64,000 nt of DNA, taken from Gordonia rhizosphera NBRC 16068 (GTDB lineage Bacteria; Actinomycetota; Actinomycetes; Mycobacteriales; Mycobacteriaceae). The translations under genes were made by a program, and so were the position numbers. Below, in pieces: positions 36,179 through 46,816 of the stretch (position 1 is the stretch's first letter; each line of letters begins with the position of its first letter). The notes under the pieces are model-generated. The model saw nothing but the letters and a program-made list of their open reading frames with translations, was not told where the DNA came from and did no database searches. The stretch is from positions 1 through 64,000 of the forward strand of contig NZ_BAHC01000154.1 in NCBI RefSeq assembly GCF_000298195.1. The letters run 5' to 3'.

Positions 36179-36181
36179 TCT
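36176..36181 (+). promoter_or_regulatory. -10 box (TAGTCT) of the TPR-LuxR gene, leaderless
   Basis: TAGTCT straddles the upstream HAD stop codon (TAG at 36176-36178). A 6-nt spacer leads to ATG 36188, so the transcript likely starts at the ATG. Confidence 0.6.
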
Positions 36182-36187
36182 AGAGGT

Positions 36188-37843
36188 ATGCCGAGTTCGG
36201 CCGCGCAGCTGGTCGAAACCGCGCAGGCGGCCGCCGACGCGGGCGACTGGCTGACGGCACGAAGCGCGTTCGAGGAGCTGGCGGCGCGACAGCCCGGTGC
36301 GGAGGCGTTCGCAGGGCTGGGTGACGTGCTGTGGTGGCTCGGGGAGACCGACGATGCGGTCCGCTATCAGGAACGCGCCTATGCGGCCTTCCGGCGCCGC
36401 GAGGACTTCGTGAACAGCGTCATGATCGCCGTCGCCCTGTACCTGATCTATCGGGTCAGTCTGGGCAACACGGCCGCCGCCCGGGGGTGGCTGTCGCGGG
36501 CAGGACATCTGGTCACCGAATCCCATCTGGTTCCGCTGGCAGGGTGGGTCGCTCTCGTTCGCGCACACGACAGCGTCGACGCGCTCGCGGCCGAACGCCT
36601 CGCGACCGAAGCACGCGAGATCGCCACCCGTTTCGGCGACCGGGATCTCGAGCTGTGCGCCCTCAGCCAATTGGGTACGGCACTGGTGGATCAAGGTCGG
36701 GGAGCGGACGGGGCGATACTGCTCGACGAGGCGATGGCGGCGTCGCTCGCCGGGGAGGCCACCCGGCCCCACACGGTCGTCTACGCGAGCTGCAACCTCA
36801 TCACCGCCTGCGCCCAGAGCGCCGAGCCGGAGCACGCAATGCAGTGGATCCGGGCCGCCGATGATTTCGAACAACGGTTCGGCAACCCACACCTGTACAC
36901 GACCTGCCGGGCACAGGAGGGGGCGGTGCTCTTCGCGGCCGGGGACTGGTCCGGCGCCGAACGGGAGCTCCGCGCCGCGCAAGAGATCGGGGTCTCCGCG
37001 GAGCCGGCTCTCTGCGCGGAGGCGGCCGCGCGCCTGGCAGAGCTCCGTCTCGCCCAGGGACGGGTTGAGGAGGCCGAACGACTCATCGAGGGATTCGAGG
37101 ACTTCGAGACGAGCGCGGTCACGCGAGCGGCGCTCGCGGTGGCCCGCGGTGCCAATGGCGAGGCCCGCCACATCGCACTGCGTGGCGTGCACGCGGCACA
37201 GGAGATACCCGGACCCGGTTCCTACCGACCCGGACACAGTGGGGTACTGGATCAGGCCGTGCTCTGGGAGATCCTCGCGCGGGTATGCCCACCCGACGAG
37301 GCCGAGCGTGCCGTCGCACATCTGACCGAGCTCGCGTCCCGCACCGATTGCGAGCAACTGCAAGCCCGGGCGTGGCGCGCGGACGGCCGACTGCGGCGCG
37401 ACACCGGATGCCTGGAACGCGCTCTCGGACTGTTCCACAGGTTGGGCCTTCCACTGCAAGCCGCGCGCACCCGGTTGCTGCTGGCAGAGCAGATGTCGGG
37501 TGATGATGCGATCGCCGAGGCGCGGGCTGCGCTGGCGGTCTTCACAAGGCTGGGCGCGGCCCGTGGCGCCGACGCAGCCGCAGCTCGGCTGCGTGAGCTC
37601 GGTGTCGTGGCGGCGCGCGGTGGTCCGGCGGGCATGGGGCAGCTCACCCGCCGGGAGCAGGAGGTTCTCGAGTTGCTGGGTGAGGGGCTCTCCAACCGCG
37701 AGCTGGCCGATCGGCTGTTCTTGTCCCGCAAGACCGTCGAGAGGCACGTGCGCAATGTGCTCTACAAGCTCGGTCTGCGGAACCGCGCCGAGGCCGCTGC
37801 GTATGTGATCCGGCACGCGACAGAGAAACGCTCCACCGATTGA
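36188..37843 (+). CDS. TPR-containing LuxR-type regulator
   Basis: 551 residues. The N-terminal 460 or so are helical with repeated Ala-rich pairs typical of tetratricopeptide repeats (for example GDWLTARSAFEELAARQPG). The C-terminal LuxR HTH contains LTRREQEVLELLGEGLSNRE and LSRKTVERHVRNVLYKLGL. No P-loop NTPase is seen, unlike LAL/MalT regulators with a similar tail. It stands 75 nt before the FAD oxidoreductase and may regulate it. Confidence 0.86.
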   Translation: MPSSAAQLVETAQAAADAGDWLTARSAFEELAARQPGAEAFAGLGDVLWWLGETDDAVRYQERAYAAFRRREDFVNSVMIAVALYLIYRVSLGNTAAARGWLSRAGHLVTESHLVPLAGWVALVRAHDSVDALAAERLATEAREIATRFGDRDLELCALSQLGTALVDQGRGADGAILLDEAMAASLAGEATRPHTVVYASCNLITACAQSAEPEHAMQWIRAADDFEQRFGNPHLYTTCRAQEGAVLFAAGDWSGAERELRAAQEIGVSAEPALCAEAAARLAELRLAQGRVEEAERLIEGFEDFETSAVTRAALAVARGANGEARHIALRGVHAAQEIPGPGSYRPGHSGVLDQAVLWEILARVCPPDEAERAVAHLTELASRTDCEQLQARAWRADGRLRRDTGCLERALGLFHRLGLPLQAARTRLLLAEQMSGDDAIAEARAALAVFTRLGAARGADAAAARLRELGVVAARGGPAGMGQLTRREQEVLELLGEGLSNRELADRLFLSRKTVERHVRNVLYKLGLRNRAEAAAYVIRHATEKRSTD

Positions 37844-37918
37844 GGGTTCTTCCCGATGCCCTGGGTCCGGCGGCGGGGCAGGCTGGGGCCATCGTCTTTC
37901 CGGCCGAAGGAGGAAGCC

Positions 37919-39295
37919 ATGAGCGTTGTCGATGGTACCGGCGGACTCGGCACACGTGTCCACGGTGACGTGATCACCGCCGACGATCCGCGTTTCGACG
38001 AGGCCCGGGACATTGACAACCGCGCCGAGAAGTCCCGGCCGGCGGCGGTGGTCCGATGCCTGGATGCCCGAGACGTCGCCGAGTCGGTGAGTTTCGCGGT
38101 GGCGGAGGGACTACCGGTCGCCGTCCGCGCCGGCGGACACGGTGCCGCCGGTTACGGTTGCGTCGAGGACGGTCTCGTCATCGACCTGCGTGCCATCGAC
38201 CATGTCCGGGTGGACACCGACCGGGGTGTCGTCGCCATCGGGGGAGGCGCTTGCGCCGGCAAGGTCGACACCACCACACACTCGTTCGGACTCGCCACCA
38301 CCACTCCGACGGTGTCCACCGTGGGGATGGCCGGGTTCACGCTCGGCGGTGGGATCAGTTATCTCACCCGCAAACACGGGCTCGCCGTCGACAACCTGGT
38401 AGGAGCAGACGTGGTTCTCGCCGACGGCACGCTGGTCCGGGCGGGAGAAGGCGGAGACGAGGATCTGCTGTGGGGTCTCGCCGGGGGCGGTGGCAACTTG
38501 GGTGTGGTGACCGAGCTGCGGATGCGGCTGCACCCGGTATCGGTCGTGACCGGCGGGCCGATGATCTTCCCGATCGAGCACACCGAACGCCTTGTGCGGC
38601 TCTTCCGCGACTGGATTCCGCAACAGCCCGACGACATCTACGCGTTCCTCGCGCTGCTCAGCGTGCCGCCCGACGAGCAGTTCCCCGCAGAACTCCGGAT
38701 GCACCCGGCGTGTGCGCTGATCTGGTGCAACACCGCCTCGGCCGATCGGTGCAACGAGGCGCTCGCCACCTTCCGTGCCGAGAGACCGGTTGTGGACGGT
38801 GTCGCGCAGGTGCCCTACCCGGCGCTGCAATCGGCGTTCGATGAAGGAGCGGCGGCAGGCAGGTACGGTTCCCTCGCCGGTGCGCTGTTCGAGGATCTGC
38901 CCGACGAGGCGGCGGCGGAGTATCAGCGTTTCGGGGCCTCTCAACCGACGCCGCTGTGTCAGAGTCACCTCTACCCCCTCGACGGTGCGGCCGCCCGCCC
39001 GGATCGTGGGGCCACGGCGTGGCCATGGCGCGACGCCGCCTTCGCGCAGATGTTCGCCGCGCTTGCTCCTGTGCCCGGTGCGGAGCCTGCGCTGCGGGCG
39101 TGGGCCAACGGGTTTCGTGACGCACTGCGCCCCTACGCGATGACCGGCTGCTACGCGAACTTCCAGATGGACGAGGGACCGGCCGCCGCGCGCGCATGCT
39201 ACGGCGACAACGCCGACCGTCTCGCACGGCTCAAGGGAATCTACGACCCGACCAACGTGTTCCGACGCAACCAGAACATCGCGCCGTTGCGGTGA
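37919..39295 (+). CDS. FAD-linked oxidase with berberine-bridge C-terminus
   Basis: 458 residues. The FAD-binding PCMH fold includes VRAGGHGAAGYGCVEDGLVI near residue 65, whose histidine may hold FAD covalently, and LAGGGGNLGVVTEL near residue 185. The BBE tail LKGIYDPTNVFRRNQNI ends the protein. A GGAGGAAGCC ribosome-binding site precedes ATG 37919. No signal peptide is seen. Relatives oxidise sugars, alkaloids or polyketides; the substrate here is not known. It is convergent with the tyrosine-phosphatase gene. Confidence 0.88.
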   Translation: MSVVDGTGGLGTRVHGDVITADDPRFDEARDIDNRAEKSRPAAVVRCLDARDVAESVSFAVAEGLPVAVRAGGHGAAGYGCVEDGLVIDLRAIDHVRVDTDRGVVAIGGGACAGKVDTTTHSFGLATTTPTVSTVGMAGFTLGGGISYLTRKHGLAVDNLVGADVVLADGTLVRAGEGGDEDLLWGLAGGGGNLGVVTELRMRLHPVSVVTGGPMIFPIEHTERLVRLFRDWIPQQPDDIYAFLALLSVPPDEQFPAELRMHPACALIWCNTASADRCNEALATFRAERPVVDGVAQVPYPALQSAFDEGAAAGRYGSLAGALFEDLPDEAAAEYQRFGASQPTPLCQSHLYPLDGAAARPDRGATAWPWRDAAFAQMFAALAPVPGAEPALRAWANGFRDALRPYAMTGCYANFQMDEGPAAARACYGDNADRLARLKGIYDPTNVFRRNQNIAPLR

Positions 39296-39322
39296 TCTCG
39301 GAAGACACTCTTCACCGGCGGA

Positions 39323-40186
39323 TCACCGAACCGGTACGGACGTCCCGGTCGGGTTCGGGGTCACCAGCAGGGCGTGTTTGAGCTCGGCGATGTCGGCGTC
39401 AGTGAGGCCGAGGCCCTTGTGCACGTAGTTGTCGAAGTTGCCGTAGACCTGATCGGCGGCGGCGAACGATGCCCGCAGCCACTCGATCGTCACGCCGTTG
39501 ACCTTGTCGGTGGCGTCGGTTCGGCGAAAGGTGTTGCTGGCCAGGTAATCCCGTTCGACGGTGCCGCGGTCGACGCCGAGGATCGTGAGCAGAACCGCCG
39601 ACGTCCAACCGGCGCGGTCCTTGCCGGCGGTGCAGTGATACAGCGTGGTGTTGCCCGCAGCGGCGGTCTTCTTGATCTCCAGCAGGGTGCGCCGGAAGGC
39701 CGACCGCGCATGGGCGTCGGTGACGAAGGCGCGGTATGCGGTGGGCAGGTCGACGAGGGTCGTGACGGGTGTCGCTCCCAGCACGTCGAAGGTCTGCAGA
39801 CCGGCCCCGGGCACCGCGACGTCGGGGGCGACAGCGATTTCGATCCGGGTGCGCAGGTCGACGATCGATGTGACCCGCAGAGCGGCCAGTTTTCGCGTGT
39901 CGGCCGGCGTGAGGTCGGCGAGGTGGTCGCTGCGGATCACCCGCCCGTTGATCGCCAGGCCGGATGTGGTGCGGTAGTTGGTGAATGCGCGCGTGTTCTC
40001 GGTGCCGACGAGATCGATTGCCTCCGGTGCCGGCGCCATCGCGGTCATCCGTGCCGGGGCCGCGACCGCGGTACCGGTCGACCCGGGAGTCAGGGCCGGC
40101 GCCAGAACCGGTGCACCGATAAGCGCGACCGCGACCGCCGCGCAGGCCAGACGCCGGCGCCGAGGGGTGGTGCTCCAGGAACTCAT
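39323..40186 (-). CDS. Secreted protein tyrosine/serine phosphatase
   Basis: 287 residues. An N-terminal signal peptide (RRRRLACAAVAVALIGAPVL, then a likely cleavage near residue 42) shows export. The PTP signature HCTAGKDRAGWT lies near residue 180, with the catalytic cysteine and arginine present, and VTSIVDLRTRIE provides a possible acid loop. The group includes mycobacterial PtpB-like phosphatases that act on phosphotyrosine and phosphoinositides. ATG 40186 is used, with AAAGG upstream. A frame running on through the phoD region does not encode a fusion. Confidence 0.88.
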   Translation of the reverse strand: MSSWSTTPRRRRLACAAVAVALIGAPVLAPALTPGSTGTAVAAPARMTAMAPAPEAIDLVGTENTRAFTNYRTTSGLAINGRVIRSDHLADLTPADTRKLAALRVTSIVDLRTRIEIAVAPDVAVPGAGLQTFDVLGATPVTTLVDLPTAYRAFVTDAHARSAFRRTLLEIKKTAAAGNTTLYHCTAGKDRAGWTSAVLLTILGVDRGTVERDYLASNTFRRTDATDKVNGVTIEWLRASFAAADQVYGNFDNYVHKGLGLTDADIAELKHALLVTPNPTGTSVPVR

Positions 40187-40251
40187 CTGTGCCTTTCGCC
40201 GATCGCGGACCCTGCTTGGTTCTACCTCAGGGGTGACTGGTTGCTCAACTC

Positions 40252-42006
40252 TCAGTCGACGGGCCCGGACACCGGTGCGACCCGCTGCGTTCCGGACCTG
40301 ACACGGAAGGAACGTGCGTGATAACGCCCGGTGCGCGGATCGGCCTTGTCCACCAGGAAATACCAGTCCATCTGGCTCGCCGCCGGGGTCACCGTCAACA
40401 CTCCGTAGCCGTGGGCGTCGACGTCGTTCCATCGGACGTGGCGGTTGGTCGCCATGATCGCGGGCGGCACCGCGGCGCCGACGGTGTGCTCGGGCACCTT
40501 GAGGAAGTCGTCGACGTTGGCGGAGGTGACCGAGGGGACGACCAACTCGGTGGCCACCGTTCCCGCCGCCGGGTAGTGGGCGGCATCGACGGGGACATCG
40601 CAGGCCCACGAGGAATGGATGTCGCCGGTGATGAACACGACGTTGTCGACCCCGTTGGCCCGGATCGCGTTGAGGAGTCGTCGGCGGTCGGCGGTGTAGC
40701 CGTCCCACTGGTCGGCGTTGGCGGGGATACCGCCCGACGGCAGGCCGAGTACGTCGGTGACCGCGGCGGCGGTGCGCGCGTCGAGTGGTGGGATCACCAG
40801 CGGGGAGATCATCACGGGGTTGCCGACGATCCGCCAGCGCGTCGTCGAGGACACCAGCCCATTGACCAGCCACTGCATCTGTTCGGCGCCGGTGATCGTG
40901 CGCCCCGGATCGTCGACGCGTCGGGACGTCGCGGGGACCTGTCGGTCGCGGTAGGTCCGCAGATCGAGCATCGACAGTTCGAGCAGCCGGCCGAACTGGA
41001 ACCGCCGGTACAGATGTCGTCCGGTCTGCGCTGCGACCGGACGCACCGGCATCCACTCGTAGTACGCCATCTCCGATGCGGCCTTGCGGGTCCGCCACGG
41101 ACCTTCGGTCGCGTCGTGGTTCTCGGCACCGCCCGACCACGCGTCGTTGGCGGACTCGTGGTCGTCCCAGGTGCAGATCCAGGGCAGTCGGCGGTGGAGT
41201 TCGGCGAGGTCGGGGTCGGTCTTGTACAAGCCGTGCCGGATGCGGTAGTCCCGCAGCGTCACCGCCTCGTTGCTCGGCTCGGTGCGTCGCACCGGGCCGT
41301 ACTTGCCGGTGTAGCCACCGGTCTCGTATTCGTAGAAGTAGTCGCCGAGATGCACGATCGCGGTCAGACCACGGTGTGCCCGCAGGTGACGGTAGGCGCC
41401 GAAGTAACCGGCCTCCCAGTTGGAGCACGACACCACACCGAAACGCAGACGGGAGACGTCGGCGCCGGCCGCCGGCGCGGTCCAGGTGTGGCCGACGGGG
41501 GAGACCGCGCCCGCCGCCGGGCCGCTTGTCACCGCGAAGCGGTAGAAGTAGGCGGTATCCGGCTGCAGTCCGGTGACATCGAGTTTCACCGTGTGATCGG
41601 CGTCGGCGGAGGCCACCACCGACCCCGAGGCGAACACGGTCCGCATCGCCGTGTCGCGCGCGATCTCCCAGAAGACGTCGGTGTCGGCGCCCACACCCGA
41701 ACCGGGTACCGCGGCCGGTGTGGGAGTGATGCGCGTCCACAGGATCACCGCATCGGGAAGGGGATCGCCGGAGGCGACGCCGTGTGCGAACGCGCGGTGC
41801 GACAGCCCGGCGGGAGCCGCCGATGCGGGGGTCAGGGAGAACCCGGCCGTGCCGATCCCCGCCGTGCCGATCCCGGCCGCGACCGCTCCAGAGCGCAGGA
41901 CGGCACGGCGGCTGATCCCGGACGCCGACGCTGCTGCCGTGGGTGCCGCCGACGATGCTGCGGCCTCTCGGCCGGGGCGTGGCTGTGCGGACACGAAACC
42001 CATCAT
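40252..42006 (-). CDS. phoD: PhoD-family alkaline phosphatase/phosphodiesterase, Tat-exported
   Basis: 584 residues of the PhoD family, which cleave phosphate esters and diesters outside the cell. The twin-arginine signal SRRAVLRSGAVAAGIGTAG is at about residue 30, with a GIGTA pentapeptide repeated. Catalytic metal motifs visible are FGVVSCSNWEAGYFGAY, IVHLGDYFYEYE, WDDHES and TGDIHSSW. The start is ATG 42006 or 42003 (MMGFVS); a start at 42042 is possible. Together with PhoX and the tyrosine phosphatase it gives this region three exported phosphatases. Confidence 0.93.
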   Translation of the reverse strand: MMGFVSAQPRPGREAAASSAAPTAAASASGISRRAVLRSGAVAAGIGTAGIGTAGFSLTPASAAPAGLSHRAFAHGVASGDPLPDAVILWTRITPTPAAVPGSGVGADTDVFWEIARDTAMRTVFASGSVVASADADHTVKLDVTGLQPDTAYFYRFAVTSGPAAGAVSPVGHTWTAPAAGADVSRLRFGVVSCSNWEAGYFGAYRHLRAHRGLTAIVHLGDYFYEYETGGYTGKYGPVRRTEPSNEAVTLRDYRIRHGLYKTDPDLAELHRRLPWICTWDDHESANDAWSGGAENHDATEGPWRTRKAASEMAYYEWMPVRPVAAQTGRHLYRRFQFGRLLELSMLDLRTYRDRQVPATSRRVDDPGRTITGAEQMQWLVNGLVSSTTRWRIVGNPVMISPLVIPPLDARTAAAVTDVLGLPSGGIPANADQWDGYTADRRRLLNAIRANGVDNVVFITGDIHSSWACDVPVDAAHYPAAGTVATELVVPSVTSANVDDFLKVPEHTVGAAVPPAIMATNRHVRWNDVDAHGYGVLTVTPAASQMDWYFLVDKADPRTGRYHARSFRVRSGTQRVAPVSGPVD

Positions 42007-42147
42007 GCGACATCGGGAGCCGACGTGCGCCCCGATCCGCATCGGTCGGCCGGTTCGTCAAGCGGGTTTGTCCGCGCGCCATCGACTGTTCATGCCCGGT
42101 TCGGCGACTCCCGTCCGCGGAGAGGAAGCGCGGGGGAGACTTCCGTC

Positions 42148-42933
42148 ATGGCCGTCTCGATGGACGAACTGACCATGTCGCACCTCGACGCCCTGCGTTC
42201 GGCGGTGTCGCGACGCCGGGTCCGTGCCCTTCTGGCAGGTCAGCCGGTCGCGGATTCCGACGATGTCCTGCAGGTGTGGGAGCCCTATCGCGTGGTCGGG
42301 TCCTATGCGTTTGCGACCGCCGACGTCAACGCCGCCCTGGTTTCTCCCACCCCGGTGGTCCCGGCGATGCGACGACCACCCGTGCTGACCCCCGTCCACC
42401 AGTTCTCCCTGCACACCTGTGCCGGGACGAGCTGGGACATCGAAGTCACCGGCCGTGTGCTGCCCGCGGCCGCCTTCACTCCCGACGATCCCGACCTGGC
42501 CGGCCGCGTGATCCTCGATTGGACCGCCTTCGACGAATGGCGGGAGGAGGATCAGGTGGTCCTGAGCCATCCGCACAATCCCTTCCAACGGATCGACTGC
42601 CTGGTCACCAGCCGGCACGTCGTCGTCAGAATCGGCGACGTCGTCCTCGCCGACAGCCATCGTCCGACGCTGCTGCTCGAGACCCATCTGCCGCCGCGGC
42701 ACTATCTACCGCGCGAGGACGTCCGGATGGACCGGCTCACCCCGAGCGAGACGCGGACCACGTGTGCCTACAAGGGCCACGCCACCTATTGGTCGGCCGT
42801 CGTCGGTGAACGGGTCGTGCCCGACGTCGCCTGGACCTACCGGCAACCGCTGCTCGACGGTCAGCCGATACGGGACATGATCTGCTTCTACGACGACCGC
42901 GTCGACGTGACGGTGACCCCGACGACGCGGTGA
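42148..42933 (+). CDS. DUF427 domain-containing protein
   Basis: 261 residues. The DUF427 domain spans about residues 135-240: RIDCLVTSRHVVVRIGDVV, ETHLPPRHYLPREDV and CAYKGHATYWSAVV are its hallmarks. A shorter related module may lie in the N-terminal half (SRRRVRALLAGQPVADS, DVLQVWEP). The family is a small beta-barrel with unknown function. ATG 42148 has GGGGGAGA upstream. It is divergent from phoD by 141 nt and tandem with thyX. Confidence 0.85.
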   Translation: MAVSMDELTMSHLDALRSAVSRRRVRALLAGQPVADSDDVLQVWEPYRVVGSYAFATADVNAALVSPTPVVPAMRRPPVLTPVHQFSLHTCAGTSWDIEVTGRVLPAAAFTPDDPDLAGRVILDWTAFDEWREEDQVVLSHPHNPFQRIDCLVTSRHVVVRIGDVVLADSHRPTLLLETHLPPRHYLPREDVRMDRLTPSETRTTCAYKGHATYWSAVVGERVVPDVAWTYRQPLLDGQPIRDMICFYDDRVDVTVTPTTR

Positions 42934-43002
42934 CGGCCGGGGTGACGGCGCGGCCGGTGCCGGTCTGATGGACAATCGGTGGGTAACCCCGAAGGAGGGC
43001 CG

Positions 43003-43755
43003 TTGTCCGAGTTGGTGCCGTTGAAGGTCCAGATGGTGGCCGCCACCACGTTCACCCCGCCACCCGATGTCGACTGGAGCACCGACACCGACGGTGGCGA
43101 GGCGCTCGTCGAGTTCTCCGGCCGGGCCTGCTACCAGAGCTGGGACAAGCCGAATCCACGGACCGCGACCAACGCCGGCTACCTCCGGCACATTCTCGAG
43201 GTCGGCCACCTGTCGCTGCTCGAACATGCGTCGGTGACCTTTTACATCAGCGGCATTTCGCGATCCTGCACGCACGAGCTGATCCGGCACCGCCACTTCT
43301 CTTATTCGCAGCTGTCGCAGCGTTTCGTCCCCGAGCACGACTCCAACGTCGTCGCGCCGCCGGCCATCCGCGGTGACGCGGAACTCGAGGCGTTGTTCAC
43401 CGAGGCGACCGATGCGAGCCGCAAGGCCTACACAGAGCTCCTCGCCGCGCTCGAGGCCAAGTTCGCCGACGTGCCGAACGCGATCCTGCGCCGCAAGCAG
43501 GCCCGGCAGGCCGCGCGGTCCGTGCTACCCAACGCCACCGAGACCAAGATCGTGGTCACCGGCAATTACCGGGCGTGGCGCCACTTCGTCGGTATGCGGG
43601 CCACCGAGCACGCCGACGTGGAGATCCGTCAGCTCGCGATCGAGTGTCTTCGTCAGCTCATGCGGGTCGCGCCGACGGTGTTCGGCGACTTCGAGATCGG
43701 CACCCTCTCCGACGGAACCGAGGTGGCCACCTCGCCCTTCGTCCTCGAGGGCTGA
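43003..43755 (+). CDS. thyX: Flavin-dependent thymidylate synthase
   Basis: ThyX makes dTMP using FAD, NADPH and methylenetetrahydrofolate and leaves tetrahydrofolate, so it does not need DHFR. The 250-residue protein has the ThyX signature [16 protein letters not shown] near residue 96 and [20 protein letters not shown] near residue 170. TTG 43003 is chosen because GAAGGAGG lies 5 nt upstream. The product is the expected length. Mycobacteria also keep both thyA and thyX, with thyX next to dapA as here. Confidence 0.96.
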   Translation: MSELVPLKVQMVAATTFTPPPDVDWSTDTDGGEALVEFSGRACYQSWDKPNPRTATNAGYLRHILEVGHLSLLEHASVTFYISGISRSCTHELIRHRHFSYSQLSQRFVPEHDSNVVAPPAIRGDAELEALFTEATDASRKAYTELLAALEAKFADVPNAILRRKQARQAARSVLPNATETKIVVTGNYRAWRHFVGMRATEHADVEIRQLAIECLRQLMRVAPTVFGDFEIGTLSDGTEVATSPFVLEG

Positions 43756-43807
43756 GACGCTGCGCACCCCCGGCGCGTCGAGCGGGGAGCGTGTGCATGG
43801 ATCGTGA

Positions 43808-44736
<929 letters not shown>

Positions 44737-44737
<1 letters not shown>

Positions 44738-46773
44738 TGACGGGGCCAGTGCGACGTCGCCGCGCCGCGAGCCGGGCGGCGGGCCCGCCGGCCCCGCCGA
44801 CGGAGACGGTGTCCACGGAGAAGTCGGTGTCCACCGAGAAGTCGGCGACGACAGAGAAGTCGGCGTCCGCGGAGAAGCGGGACAAGTCGGCCGACGCACC
44901 GAAACACGCTGCGAAGCAGCAGGCGTCGCGATCGCAGGGGTCATCACAGGGATCGCAGTCCCAGGCAACGCGATCTCAGACCTCGCAGGGCCGGTCGGGC
45001 CGATCAGGTGGCCGGCACGAGCGCCACGAACGCCGGAACCGGCGTCCCGAGCGCGACCGCGGCACCTCGGATGCCTCGACCGGTTCGGCGACCGATCGGC
45101 TCGGTCGTCCGCCGCGCGCCCCGCGTGACGGACTGCGCGTCGTGGCCCTCGGCGGGATCGGCGAGATCGGCCGCAACATGACGGTCTTCGAGTACCACGG
45201 CCGGCTACTCATCATCGACTGTGGTGTCCTGTTCCCCGAGGACCAGCAGCCCGGCGTCGACCTGATCCTGCCGGACTTCACCTACATCGAAGACCGCATG
45301 GACGATGTCGACGCCATCATCCTCACCCACGGGCACGAGGACCACATCGGTGCGGTGCCCTTCCTCCTGCGGTTGCGCAGCGATATCCCGGTGATCGGGT
45401 CGACCTTCACGCTCGCACTGGTCGAGGCGAAGTGCCGGGAACACCGGTTGCGGCCGAAACTGGTCCGCGTCGTCGAGGGGGAGCGGACCACCCACGGCCC
45501 GTTCGAGTGCGAATACTTCGCGGTCAACCACTCGATCCCGGATGCGATCGCGGTGGCCATCCGGACCGGGGCGGGTGTCGCGCTGCACACCGGCGACATC
45601 AAGCTCGACCAGCTGCCGCTCGACGGTCGCCTGACCGATCTCGCCGGCTTCAGCCGCCTCGGCGACGAGGGCGTCGACCTGTTCCTGGTCGATTCGACCA
45701 ATGCCGAGGTCCCCGGGTTCGTCACCCCGGAGCGCGAGATCGGCGGCGTCCTCGACCAGGTCATCGGCCGGGCGAAACAGCGGGTCATCGTGGCATCCTT
45801 CGCCAGCCACGTGCACCGCATCCAGCAGATCGTCGACGTCGCGGACGCCCACAACCGCCGCGTCACCTTCGTCGGGCGATCCATGGTCCGCAACATGCAG
45901 ATCGCCCAGGACCTCGGGTACCTGTCGGTTCCGGACGGGGTGATCGTCGATCTCGACACCGCGGCCACCCTGCCCGACAACCGGCTTGTGCTGATCTCGA
46001 CGGGATCGCAGGGTGAACCGCTGTCGGCGCTGTCGCGGATGGCGCGCGGTGAGCACCGGCAGATCAACATCCGCGCCGACGACCTCGTCGTACTGGCTTC
46101 CTCACTGATCCCGGGCAACGAGAACTCGGTGTTCGCCGTGGTGAACGGCCTGGCCAAACGCGGCGCGACCGTGATCACCCAGCAGAGTGCCAAGGTCCAC
46201 GTGTCCGGCCATGCATCGGCGGGTGAATTGCTCTACCTCTACAACGCGATCCGACCGTCGAACGTCATGCCGGTGCACGGCGAATGGCGTCATCTGCGCG
46301 CGAATGCGGCGCTCGCGGTCGCAACCGGCGTCGCGGAGGACCGGGTGGTGCTGGCCGAGGACGGTGTCGTCGTCGACCTCGTCGACGGTCGCGCCACGAT
46401 CACCGGACGGGTGCCCGTCGGACATGTCTACGTCGACGGCCTGTCGGTGGGTGACGTGGGGGAGTCGACACTCTCGGAGCGGCTCGTCCTCGGCGAAGGC
46501 GGCTTCATCTCCATCACCGTCGCCGTCGACGCGGCCACCGGTCGCGCGGTCAGCACGCCGGAGGTGTCCGGGCGCGGGTTCTCCGACGATCCCACCGCAC
46601 TGAAGGCCGCGGCGGATCTGGTCGATCAGGCGCTCGATGCCCTTGCCGCCGAAGGGGTCACCGACATCCATCGGATTGCGCAGACGATCCGCCGCGCCGT
46701 CGGGCGCTGGGTGGCCGACACCTATCGTCGTCGGCCGATGATCGTGCCGACGGTGCTGGCCGTCGGGGAGTGA
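44737..46773 (+). CDS. rnj: Ribonuclease J
   Basis: RNase J is a metallo-beta-lactamase ribonuclease with endo- and 5'-to-3' exonuclease activity. The catalytic zinc motif ILTHGHEDHIGAVP is near residue 195, and the KVHVSGHASAGEL segment of the beta-CASP domain is near 490. Length is 678 residues because of a disordered N-terminal extension of about 125, rich in Lys, Ser and Glu. The ATG overlaps the dapA stop, the order also found in mycobacteria (Rv2752c). Confidence 0.95.
44803..44880 (+). repeat. 18-bp minisatellite in the RNase J N-terminal extension
   Basis: An 18-bp unit beginning GAGAAGTCGG repeats at 44818, 44836 and 44854 with a partial copy at each end. It encodes a TEKSVS-type hexapeptide repeat in the disordered tail, ahead of the catalytic domain. 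Being in frame it can change length without disrupting the enzyme. Confidence 0.85.
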
Positions 46774-46803
46774 TCCTGGGTCACACGCCCGCGCGGCACA
46801 CCC

Positions 46804-46809
46804 TACTGT
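46804..46809 (+). promoter_or_regulatory. -10 box (TACTGT), leaderless
   Basis: TACTGT is followed by 7 nt and GTG 46817. A GTG at 46808 overlaps the hexamer and is therefore unlikely to be the start. Confidence 0.5.
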
Positions 46810-46816
46810 GGAGGAC

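Noticed and set aside
39323-42082. A possible 919-residue fusion of a large protein with the tyrosine phosphatase
   Set aside because: The part beyond 40186 is phoD read out of frame; a signal peptide and ribosome-binding site mark the real phosphatase start at 40186.
40318-42147. Long plus-strand frame upstream of the DUF427 gene
   Set aside because: It runs antisense through phoD; homology begins only at ATG 42148, which has a ribosome-binding site.
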